Assembly: GCA_028678885.1 (NCBI GenBank)
Contig: JAJRCP010000107.1
Coordinates: forward strand, 1-5,422
Origin: Methanomicrobiales archaeon
GTDB taxonomy: Archaea; Halobacteriota; Methanomicrobia; Methanomicrobiales; JACTUA01
Direction: 5' to 3'
DNA: 5,422 nucleotides
The notes under the pieces were generated by a model. It did not search any database. It saw only the letters and a list, made by a program, of their open reading frames with translations, and was not told where the DNA came from. The translations under genes were made by a program, and so were the position numbers. How positions within the stretch are numbered: the first letter of the stretch is position 1; every line of letters begins with the position of its first letter. This document shows positions 1-5,218 of the stretch, in pieces.

Positions 1-280
1 ACCATACTTTTTTACCGTCCAATCCTACCTCACTAATAGGGTATCCAGATCAACTGCTTCCGACGAGAAGGCTACAGGAAATTTAAAGAAATGAAAGCTG
101 TCGTTGAGAAGATCGGCTATAGATTCAAGATCTATGCAAGGGTCTGACCTCACTATCTGGCCTGAATACAGTAGCAAATTTTAACTGCGTGTAATGCCCG
201 TGATTTGCATCATGATGAATGGGCAGCAAAGCCCCGGTGTTGGAACACCGGAATGAACATGAAACATTTTTCAGAAAAAC
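1..280. other. Gene-free stretch with possible decayed coding remnant and hairpin cluster
   Basis: No intact gene is visible on either strand. On the plus strand, frame 1 is open from 40 to a TGA at 145-147, after adjacent stop codons at 34-39. It reads as a basic peptide ending in KIGYRFKIYARV, with an in-frame ATG at 91. This could be the tail of a decayed gene or transposase, but I do not recognise the family. Frame 2 is open from the window edge to 91 and frame 3 to about 84, so a frameshifted remnant entering from the left is possible. The stretch 150-195 shows nothing. Inverted repeats fill 196-251 and are listed separately. The neighbouring minus-strand gene stops at 281, so 196-280 would be in its 3' untranslated region. 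Confidence 0.4.
196..251. repeat. Tandem inverted repeats that can form competing hairpins
   Basis: Three complementary arms are visible. CCGGTGTT (234-241) and AACACCGG (244-251) are perfect complements separated by two bases. GGGC (221-224) can pair with GCCC at 231-234 to close a six-base loop, or with GCCC at 196-199, where the stem extends to six pairs including one G-U and encloses the palindrome CATCATGATG (208-217). The two pairings of GGGC exclude each other. The cluster lies 30-85 nt past the stop of the minus-strand zinc-finger gene, so it may act as a 3' end processing or termination structure. No clear T-run follows it in that direction. Function is inferred from position only. 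Confidence 0.5.
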
Positions 281-862
281 CTATGATCTGAACCCGTAAA
301 TTCTCTTGATTGCTTTCGCGGCGGTACTTTCTCCCGCTCTCCGTAAAAATCTGTCATTCCTAAGTTTGATATGCGAGATGCGAAACCGGCGCCCCTCAAC
401 GACATAGTCCTGATCGACAACAAATACCCCATCTCCACCAATCCGAAGATAAAGGGGCGTAGTACTTCTCCCCTCATGAAGGGAGATCTTTACGATTACC
501 TCCTGGATTGCCCGAGTCCAGAGAGTCTGTATATCCTGTCCTTTTGCCCGTTCAACCCTGCGGTTCTCCAGTTCGATACCGGTGATCTCCACGCTCTCTT
601 CCTCCTCCCCGCAATCCGCGATCACCGAATCCCCAAGACGGTATGTCCCGCTCCTGTCAAGTTCGGTGAAACATACCCGGGATGCCTCTCCAGTGCTGAC
701 AATGGTCTTCACCAAGAATCCTTGCATTTTCTCTTCACGGATTCGATGGGTGTAGCCGCATCCGGTACACCGGACGAGTGATTCCTTTCCTTTTTTGAGG
801 ATTTCGTGCTCCTGCACCCCGTTACAGACAGGGCACCAGACAGTAATCTTCATTGAATACAA
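281..862 (-). CDS. HVO_0476-family (COG1326-like) archaeal zinc-finger protein
   Basis: This is a 193-residue euryarchaeal protein of unknown specific role, probably cytoplasmic. The N-terminus carries a four-cysteine zinc ribbon: C10-P-V-C13 and C32-T-G-C35, with a basic linker. A beta-rich body of about 150 residues follows, with the family-like segment TLWTRA near residue 113 and a basic tail ending IKRIYGFRS. The ribbon plus basic tail suggests binding to nucleic acid or the translation or transcription apparatus, which is inference. The start is uncertain. A TTG at 862 has a GGAGG Shine-Dalgarno site 8 nt upstream (871-875). An ATG at 853, giving 190 residues, lies too far from that site but about 27 nt from a TATA-like element, as expected for a leaderless start. 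The gene is divergent from DUF371 with only 23 bp between the TTG and the neighbour's ATG. I recognise the family from conserved motifs; no symbol is established. Confidence 0.85.
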   Translation of the reverse strand: MYSMKITVWCPVCNGVQEHEILKKGKESLVRCTGCGYTHRIREEKMQGFLVKTIVSTGEASRVCFTELDRSGTYRLGDSVIADCGEEEESVEITGIELENRRVERAKGQDIQTLWTRAIQEVIVKISLHEGRSTTPLYLRIGGDGVFVVDQDYVVEGRRFRISHIKLRNDRFLRRAGESTAAKAIKRIYGFRS

Positions 863-870
863 ATGGCAAC

Positions 871-875
871 CCTCC
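871..875 (-). promoter_or_regulatory. Shine-Dalgarno site for the zinc-finger gene
   Basis: The minus strand reads GGAGG here, complementary to the archaeal 16S rRNA 3' end. It lies 8 nt from the TTG at 862 and 17 nt from the ATG at 853, so it supports the TTG start if the transcript carries a leader. Confidence 0.6.
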
Positions 876-876
876 G

Positions 877-884
877 TATTAAAT
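877..884 (-). promoter_or_regulatory. Possible TATA box (TTTAATA) for the zinc-finger gene
   Basis: The minus strand reads ATTTAATA. Its centre is about 27 nt upstream of the ATG at 853, the usual box A distance for a leaderless transcript starting at that ATG. It overlaps the first base of the Shine-Dalgarno region's upstream flank and sits within the 23-bp divergent gap, so both readings of the start cannot use this box. It is weak evidence on its own. Confidence 0.3.
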
Positions 885-885
885 C

Positions 886-1314
886 ATGAAGGCCTCTGAA
901 AAGATCTGCTGTCATGGGCATCCCCTTATCAAAGGAACGCATTCGACCACTTTTGAGATAACCACCGAAAAGGAGCTCACCTTCCAAGGCGATTGCATCA
1001 TTGGGGTGGGTGCTGACAAGGGGGCTGCCGATCTCAATCCGGCTTTCTCGCGACTGCTTGCACGCGATTCCGCTCTTCTCTATACCTCTCTTCAGGTCGG
1101 ATCGTACACCGCATATGTTCAATCGAGGGGGAGTCCCCGAATCACTCTGTCGCATCCTACCGATCTGGTCTGGAGAAGGAGCACTTATGTTGATGCGAGA
1201 ACGATCGGTATTGGATCTGATCAAGTGGCGGCAACACTTCCTCGTACCCTAATCACCCTTTTGCGCCAAGAAGAGGATATGATTGTGGAGATGAACGCAG
1301 TCATTCCCGAGTGA
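886..1314 (+). CDS. DUF371 family archaeal protein
   Basis: This is a complete 142-residue protein of the DUF371 (COG2090) family, which is conserved in archaea and has no assigned function. Family features are visible in order: the GHP motif near residues 11-13, GTHSTTFE (17-24), a strongly conserved GDCIIGVGADKGA (35-47), GSPRITLSHP (82-91), a RRSTYVDARTI segment (97-107), and a closing helix around ATLPRTLITLL. The length equals the family norm. There is no Shine-Dalgarno site before the ATG at 886, so the message is probably leaderless. The promoter would then lie inside the divergent zinc-finger gene, 23 bp away. The 3' end overlaps the convergent xseB gene by 14 bp. The high conservation of the acidic and glycine-rich core suggests a catalytic or ligand-binding site, but that is inference. 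Confidence 0.9.
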   Translation: MKASEKICCHGHPLIKGTHSTTFEITTEKELTFQGDCIIGVGADKGAADLNPAFSRLLARDSALLYTSLQVGSYTAYVQSRGSPRITLSHPTDLVWRRSTYVDARTIGIGSDQVAATLPRTLITLLRQEEDMIVEMNAVIPE

Positions 1315-1483
1315 GCTCAGTAATCTTCAGTTCCGCACCGTTCAGGATCTCCTCGCACGCGTTGATGAGGTGGATCCCCTGTTCATACAGGGCGATACTT
1401 TCATCAAGACTCGTGCTATTATCGTCGATTTTTCGCACAATATTCCGCAATTCATCGATCATTTGCTCGTACGTCTTTTTCAT
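1301..1483 (-). CDS. xseB: Exodeoxyribonuclease VII small subunit
   Basis: The 60-residue XseB subunit binds XseA to form exonuclease VII, which degrades single-stranded DNA from both ends into short oligonucleotides in the cytoplasm. It is all-helical. The characteristic pattern is present: TYEQMIDELRNIV at residues 4-16, then LDESIALYEQGIHLINACEEIL (26-47; the L-x-E-[AS]-[LI]-x-L-[YF]-E-x-G core), and a short helix through ELKI. It is shorter than the 80-residue E. coli protein but keeps both helices. The ATG at 1483 lies inside the 3' end of xseA, a 32-bp overlap in another frame, and is preceded by AAGGTGA (1487-1493) only 3 nt away. That register fits the archaeal anti-Shine-Dalgarno. 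Translation is therefore probably coupled to xseA. The 3' end overlaps the convergent DUF371 gene by 14 bp. Confidence 0.93.
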   Translation of the reverse strand: MKKTYEQMIDELRNIVRKIDDNSTSLDESIALYEQGIHLINACEEILNGAELKITELTRE

Positions 1484-2714
1484 AACTCACCTTCTCTACC
1501 CGTGCTTCACCCTCCCCGTCTTTGATTTTCAGAGTGAGGAGATCACCTTTGGTCAGACTTCTGGCGGAGCGCACCACCTGGCCCTCTTTAAGGATGAGAC
1601 AGTACCCTCTGCGAAGGGGTGCATGGGGATTTTGTGCCTCCATCTGCACTGTGAACTGGTCCAGAATGAGCCGTTCCCGCTCATATCTGCCCCGCATGGT
1701 CTGAATAAGTCTTTCGGTGAAGTCCTCTAGTTCCTGACGCCGGTCACCGATTCTTCTCTGAAGGCGGCGTGGATTGAGATGAAGCCCCAACTCCTCAATC
1801 ACCCCCTTCATCTGGTCGAGCTTTTTTCCTAGTCCTTCGGTGAGGTCGTTATGGAACCCCTGGAGATCTATCCTGAGACTAAAGCGATCTGGTACGACCA
1901 GTTCTGCTGCGGCTGAGGGAGTGGGCGCACGTTTATCTGCCGCGTAATCGCAGAGAGTCTCATCTATTTCATGCCCAATTGCACTCACCACCGGGGTTGT
2001 GCAAGCAGAGACGGCCCTGACAACGTCCGGATGGTTGAAAGGAAAGAGATCTTCCAAAGATCCGCCGCCCCTTGCGACGATGATCACATCCACCCGCCCA
2101 TCGATTCGCCGGATCGCCTCAGCGATACTCATATGGGCAAGATTTCCCTGGACAGGTGTGGGAGATAGGATAATTTCCACCGGAAACCGACGACTAATCA
2201 CATTCTTTATATCCTCAATCACAGCACCAGTGGGAGACGTGACCACACCAATGCGAGAGGGGAAGAGGGGCAAAGGTTTCTTCCTCTCCAGAGAAAACAG
2301 ACCTTCTGCTGCCAGTTCCTGCTTCCATTTCTGCACAAGGAGATTCCTCTCTCCCTCACCTGCCTGACGCATATCGCGGACATATACCTGGGTCTTTCCC
2401 TGAGGAGGGTAATAGTCCACATAACCGAACACAAGAACGTCCAATCCATTCTCCGGCAAGAAAGTAAGGGAAGCCAGGTCTGTTTTCCACATCACACAGT
2501 CGATACAATAGGTTTTCCCCTCTCTCTGTTCGGTAAGGGAGAACCAACAATGACCGGAATGATGGCACTTGAAATTGGTCAGTTCTCCTCGAATCCATAT
2601 ATCCTGCAGGCGAGGGTCTTCCAGCACCTCCCTGAGTATACTCGATATCTCAAATACGGAATAAATCTCTTTCACCGCTGGCTCGATCGTAGCTGGAGCC
2701 AAAGGAAAGGTCAT
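1452..2714 (-). CDS. xseA: Exodeoxyribonuclease VII large subunit
   Basis: The 420-residue XseA is the catalytic subunit of exonuclease VII, which removes single-stranded DNA in repair and recombination. Domains in order: an N-terminal OB fold for ssDNA binding (about 17-115, with IWIRGELTNFK and the HCWFSL strand); the catalytic domain (about 140-275); a long helical coiled-coil region that binds XseB (about 280-360); and a C-terminal segment (about 365-410) with the conserved PLRRGY. Catalytic motifs are intact: SPTGAVIEDI with D168, ARGGGSLEDLF with R215, and GHEIDET with H248 and D251. These correspond to E. coli D155, R205, H238 and D241 by my alignment by eye. The length is within the family range. 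The ATG at 2714 has no clear Shine-Dalgarno site. xseB overlaps the 3' end. Exonuclease VII is mainly bacterial, so this operon probably reached the archaeal lineage by transfer; that is inference. Confidence 0.96.
   Translation of the reverse strand: MTFPLAPATIEPAVKEIYSVFEISSILREVLEDPRLQDIWIRGELTNFKCHHSGHCWFSLTEQREGKTYCIDCVMWKTDLASLTFLPENGLDVLVFGYVDYYPPQGKTQVYVRDMRQAGEGERNLLVQKWKQELAAEGLFSLERKKPLPLFPSRIGVVTSPTGAVIEDIKNVISRRFPVEIILSPTPVQGNLAHMSIAEAIRRIDGRVDVIIVARGGGSLEDLFPFNHPDVVRAVSACTTPVVSAIGHEIDETLCDYAADKRAPTPSAAAELVVPDRFSLRIDLQGFHNDLTEGLGKKLDQMKGVIEELGLHLNPRRLQRRIGDRRQELEDFTERLIQTMRGRYERERLILDQFTVQMEAQNPHAPLRRGYCLILKEGQVVRSARSLTKGDLLTLKIKDGEGEARVEKVSYEKDVRANDR
1487..1493 (-). promoter_or_regulatory. 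Internal Shine-Dalgarno site for xseB within xseA
   Basis: The minus strand reads AAGGTGA three bases before the xseB ATG, matching the GGTGA part of the archaeal Shine-Dalgarno consensus. It lies within the last codons of xseA, supporting re-initiation by ribosomes translating xseA and a fixed subunit ratio. Confidence 0.6.
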
Positions 2715-2760
2715 CAGATGTACTGTAGGCGGTATGGAGTATCAAATGTTCTTCTTCGGA

Positions 2761-2770
2761 AATGTATAGA
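2761..2770 (-). promoter_or_regulatory. Candidate TATA box for the xseA-xseB operon
   Basis: The minus strand reads TCTATACATT, the best TATA-like match upstream of xseA. A transcript starting 26-27 nt downstream would have a leader of about 25 nt. A second, weaker candidate (TTTGATACT, about 2738-2746) would fit a leaderless start at the ATG. I cannot choose between them. Confidence 0.3.
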
Positions 2771-2821
2771 GACATGGAAAAGACAAATGGGAAAAACCAG
2801 TACAGGTTTTCTAAGAATGTT

Positions 2822-2867
2822 CCCTAATACCCTCTCTCCTTATCATAATGAGGATCCGGTATTGGGG
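2822..2867 (+). repeat. Long imperfect hairpin, possible structured RNA
   Basis: A ten-pair outer stem joins 2822-2831 to 2858-2867 (CCCTAATACC with GGTATTGGGG). An asymmetric internal loop follows (2832-2836 and 2855-2857), then a seven-pair inner stem, 2837-2843 with 2848-2854, closed by the tetraloop CATA (2844-2847). Two of the 17 pairs are G-U when read as plus-strand RNA (2825/2864 and 2841/2850). They become A-C mismatches on the other strand, so the plus strand folds better. The element lies about 155 nt upstream of the TIM-barrel start. Whether it is transcribed is unknown. Confidence 0.5.
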
Positions 2868-2974
2868 TATACGGACTCTCACAGGTATGAACCTCAGGTT
2901 CTCAGATATCTCCCAAAAATTCTCATAATAAGCATTATCCCATTCGGATTCGACATTTCTATGGGGCAAAAACC

Positions 2975-2990
2975 GTCTAAAATTTAAGAC
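2975..2990 (+). promoter_or_regulatory. TATA-like element within a palindrome, upstream of the TIM-barrel gene
   Basis: The sequence GTCTAAAATTTAAGAC is symmetric at 14 of 16 positions. Its ATTTAAG core (2982-2988) resembles an archaeal box A. A start site 24-28 nt downstream would fall near 3008-3012, giving a short leader that may still contain the GAGGG at 3011-3015 before the ATG at 3024. The symmetry over the presumed TATA box would suit a dimeric repressor; that is inference. Confidence 0.4.
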
Positions 2991-3002
2991 ATTAATCCAG
3001 GA

Positions 3003-3016
3003 GCCCTCTTGAGGGC
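3003..3016 (+). repeat. Perfect palindrome overlapping the Shine-Dalgarno site
   Basis: GCCCTC (3003-3008) and GAGGGC (3011-3016) are perfect complements around TT. The right arm contains GAGGG (3011-3015), the only good Shine-Dalgarno site for the ATG at 3024, at a spacing of 8 nt. In a transcript that includes both arms the site would be masked. If transcription starts near 3008-3012, the left arm is absent and the site is free. Confidence 0.5.
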
Positions 3017-3023
3017 AGAAACC

Positions 3024-3842
3024 ATGGCACATTTCGCTGTCTCAAGTATGTTTTTTCATGGGTACCCTCTCGAGGAAATATTTTCCAATATCGAAAAAGT
3101 AGGGTTTGATGGCATTGAGTTCTGGTTGGAAACTCCACATTTCTGGATCCGGAATTGCCCAGTCAAGGAATTACTGAGTTGTATCCGGAAGAACCCCGGC
3201 CTTGCACTAACGATGCACGCGCCTGTGCTTGATTTGAACCCCTGCTCTATCAATCCTCGTGTTGCAGAGATCTCGGGGGATTATGCAGCACAATCCATAA
3301 ACCTCGCGGAACAGGTCGGAGCTGAAGTGGTCACTCTGCACCCCGGCAGGAGGACAGTGAAACGGATCCCTGGGAGACAGGAGTACGAACGGTTTGGGCG
3401 CTACCTTGATGTTATTCGCTCCACGGCCAAAGGGATGCGGGTGAAAGTGAGTATGGAAAATATGGAGCCGGCGGTAAATGCTTTTTTGTGTACTCCAGAA
3501 TCAATACAGGAGCTTCTGGATACAGAACCCTGGCTCTATTTCACTCTGGATACTGCCCATGCCCTTATGTCCTCCTTTGATGAGGTGTATCGCTACCTTG
3601 ATCTCTGTGGGGAACGTTTGGTCAATATCCACCTTTCCCGTTCTGAAAAGGGAATGATGCACCTTCCCTTGCATGGTACCGAGGGAGGTAAAGTGCTTGT
3701 TCAGGCCCTGAAAGAGCATGGGTATACCGGGCATATCACTCTGGAGATCGAGGACCGGAATTTCAGCCACGATCTCTCTCTTGAGGAAAGACTCACGCTC
3801 CTGATGAAAGAACTCCGTTTCCTGCACGAAAACTGGGATTAG
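3024..3842 (+). CDS. Sugar phosphate isomerase/epimerase-like TIM-barrel protein
   Basis: This 272-residue protein belongs to the xylose-isomerase-like TIM-barrel (AP endonuclease family 2) superfamily, whose members are metal-dependent isomerases, epimerases or endonucleases. The barrel strands and probable metal ligands are visible in order: DGIEFWLETP (29-38), MHAPVLDLNP with H65 (64-73), VTLHPGRR with H106 (103-110), VSMENMEPA with E145 (142-150), FTLDTAHA with D176 and H179 (173-180), NIHLS with H203 (201-205), and TLEIED with E241 and E243 (239-244). The residue set suggests an active metalloenzyme; the substrate cannot be read from sequence. I chose the ATG at 3024 because it has GAGGG 8 nt upstream. 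A TTG at 3009 would add five residues, with AGGAG (2999-3003) at 5 nt. An endonuclease IV role is less likely given its short length and incomplete match. It is followed after 88 nt by the corB-like gene on the same strand. Confidence 0.87.
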   Translation: MAHFAVSSMFFHGYPLEEIFSNIEKVGFDGIEFWLETPHFWIRNCPVKELLSCIRKNPGLALTMHAPVLDLNPCSINPRVAEISGDYAAQSINLAEQVGAEVVTLHPGRRTVKRIPGRQEYERFGRYLDVIRSTAKGMRVKVSMENMEPAVNAFLCTPESIQELLDTEPWLYFTLDTAHALMSSFDEVYRYLDLCGERLVNIHLSRSEKGMMHLPLHGTEGGKVLVQALKEHGYTGHITLEIEDRNFSHDLSLEERLTLLMKELRFLHENWD

Positions 3843-3848
3843 CACTGG

Positions 3849-3857
3849 TTTTATTAA
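3849..3857 (+). promoter_or_regulatory. Candidate TATA box for the corB-purN unit
   Basis: The sequence TTTTATTAA just after the TIM-barrel stop is the best box A match in the gap. A start site near 3879 would give a leader of about 50 nt. The same T-rich run could also serve as a terminator for the upstream gene, since archaeal termination often needs only a T-run. Confidence 0.4.
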
Positions 3858-3901
3858 TTCACACAGCCATAGTTCTAATCCTCTCAGGAATGATAGATAG
3901 A

Positions 3902-3921
3902 GCCGGAACAGGCGTACCGGC
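3902..3921 (+). repeat. Inverted repeat directly upstream of the corB-like start
   Basis: GCCGG (3902-3906) and CCGGC (3917-3921) can pair around a ten-base loop. The right arm ends one base before the possible GTG start at 3922. It may influence initiation, but it is short, and no match to a known magnesium riboswitch is apparent. Confidence 0.35.
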
Positions 3922-3930
3922 GTGGAACTG

Positions 3931-5214
3931 ATGAATACAATCGCATTACAAATATTTTTGTTTATTGTCTGTCTGGTTTTTTCTGCAATTTTCTCCAGCT
4001 CAGAAGTGTCAATTATTTCAATTACTAGGGCAAAGGTCCGTACCCTCATCCAAAATGGGGAGAGAAGGGCAGAACACCTTGCTGCATTGAAAAAGAAGCC
4101 GGATCACACCTTGATCACCATTCTTATCGGGAATAACATCGTTAACGTTGCAGCGGCCTCTCTTGCCACCTCCCTTGCTATCAGCACGTTTGGGGATGCA
4201 GGGGTGGGTATTGCGACCTTCATCGTAGTTCTGCTTCTGTTGGTATTTGGGGAGATCGGCCCAAAGATTTTCGCAGTCAGAGCAACGGAAACCCTAGCCC
4301 TGCGCATGGCACCTTTCATCCATACACTTTCCCGGCTGTTTTATCCCTTTCTCTGGATCTACGATCGGGTGAGTGGTTCTTCAAATCTGACGGTTGCCTT
4401 TGCGAAACCAAGTATAACCGAGGAAGAGATAAAAGGATGGATTGATCTAGGGAAAGAAGAAGGGGCAATCGAACAGGATGAGCGTGAACTCTTGTATAGC
4501 GTGCTCGAATTCAGCGATACCATTGCCCGTGAGGTTATGACCCCTCGTCTTGATACGGTGATGATCGAAGATACAAACACTCCGGATCAGGCGATAAGGG
4601 TATTCAATGAAACTGGCTATAGCCGTCTGCCAGTTTATCATGAGCAGATCGATAATATCATCGGGATCCTGAACGTGAAGGATATCTTTCCGGTAGTTCT
4701 GCGTGGAAAGGAAGGGATCCAAATGAAGGAGGTCATGAAAGAGCCCTATCTTGTTCCCGAGACGAAAAAGATTGACGAGCTCCTGAAAGAAATGCGTCAC
4801 AGGAAGGTACATATGGCGGTACTCCTGGATGAATACGGAAGCTTCTCCGGAATCGTCACGATTGAGGACATACTGGAAGAACTGGTTGGCGAAATCCAGG
4901 ATGAGCATGACCGGGAAGAACCGCAACTTCAACAGATCGAAGAGGGTGTTTACCTGATAGGAGGTCGGATGTGGGTGGAGGACCTGAATGAACAGCTGAA
5001 CCTCAACCTTCCCATCGCTGAATCCTATGAAACGGTGGCTGGTCTTGTCACAGAGCAGCTGGGTCATATACCACGGAAGGGGGAGAGCATCCAAATCGAA
5101 GACAATGACATCACCTTCGTTGTGATACAGATGCGGAAGAACCGAATCGCGAGCATGAAACTGGTCATCGCAGAGAAGCAGCATTCTAGCAAGGGGCTAC
5201 CCGCATTCACGTGA
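3931..5214 (+). CDS. corB: CorB/CNNM-type membrane transporter with CBS pair (probable Mg2+ exporter)
   Basis: This is a membrane protein of the CNNM/CorB family (formerly annotated as a hemolysin), which exports Mg2+, probably in exchange for Na+. Numbering is from the alternative GTG at 3922. A CNNM (DUF21) transmembrane domain spans about 5-150, with helices near 7-25, 64-88, 94-112 and 122-147. It carries the family motifs FSSSEVS (24-30), ISITRAKVR, IGNNIVN (69-75) and FGEIGPK (109-115). A cytoplasmic CBS pair covers about 203-325: VMTPRLD starts the first domain, and DEYGSFSGIVTIEDILEELVGEI (303-325) ends the second. A CorC/HlyC C-terminal domain covers about 335-416. In characterised relatives, including the archaeal CorB of Methanoculleus thermophilus, the CBS pair binds Mg-ATP. 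The length matches that family. I prefer the ATG at 3931 (427 residues) over the GTG (430); neither has a good Shine-Dalgarno site. purN follows after 4 nt. Confidence 0.93.
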   Translation: MNTIALQIFLFIVCLVFSAIFSSSEVSIISITRAKVRTLIQNGERRAEHLAALKKKPDHTLITILIGNNIVNVAAASLATSLAISTFGDAGVGIATFIVVLLLLVFGEIGPKIFAVRATETLALRMAPFIHTLSRLFYPFLWIYDRVSGSSNLTVAFAKPSITEEEIKGWIDLGKEEGAIEQDERELLYSVLEFSDTIAREVMTPRLDTVMIEDTNTPDQAIRVFNETGYSRLPVYHEQIDNIIGILNVKDIFPVVLRGKEGIQMKEVMKEPYLVPETKKIDELLKEMRHRKVHMAVLLDEYGSFSGIVTIEDILEELVGEIQDEHDREEPQLQQIEEGVYLIGGRMWVEDLNEQLNLNLPIAESYETVAGLVTEQLGHIPRKGESIQIEDNDITFVVIQMRKNRIASMKLVIAEKQHSSKGLPAFT

Positions 5215-5218
5215 GATC

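Larger units (their letters stand above)
2715..3023 (+). other. Divergent spacer between xseA and the TIM-barrel gene, rich in stem-loops
   Basis: No coding sequence is evident. Reading the plus strand I see a succession of inverted repeats: 2791-2811 (AAAACC/GGTTTT, six-base loop), 2822-2867 (the long hairpin, listed separately), 2889-2901 (GAACC/GGTTC, three-base loop), 2925-2938 (ATAAT/ATTAT), the near-palindrome 2975-2990, and 3003-3016. AGGT at 2883-2886 can alternatively pair with ACCT at 2891-2894. Short hairpins arise by chance in any sequence, so only the 46-nt one is persuasive alone. Together they could be a structured leader or a small RNA on the plus strand. Open frames here lack codon-like patterns and a recognisable product. 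Confidence 0.4.

Noticed and set aside
212..291. Possible C/D box small RNA: ATGATGA at 212-218 and CTGA at 288-291
   Set aside because: The 80-nt span is long for an archaeal C/D RNA, internal C' and D' boxes are unconvincing, no terminal stem brackets the boxes, and the D box falls inside the zinc-finger coding end.
371..781. 136-codon plus-strand open frame opposite the zinc-finger gene
   Set aside because: It is antisense to a well-recognised protein with zinc ligands and family motifs, and its own product resembles no known family.
2550..2987. Plus-strand open frame crossing the xseA 5' end into the spacer
   Set aside because: Its first part is antisense to the xseA OB fold and the rest has no recognisable motif; the spacer is better explained as non-coding.
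3501..4049. 182-codon minus-strand open frame across the TIM-barrel 3' end and the corB-like start
   Set aside because: It is antisense to two genes with clear domain motifs and spans their junction; the product has no recognisable features.
4447..5184. 245-codon minus-strand open frame opposite the corB-like gene
   Set aside because: It is long, but it mirrors the CBS and CorC domains on the other strand, which are unmistakable; the reverse product has no recognisable fold.
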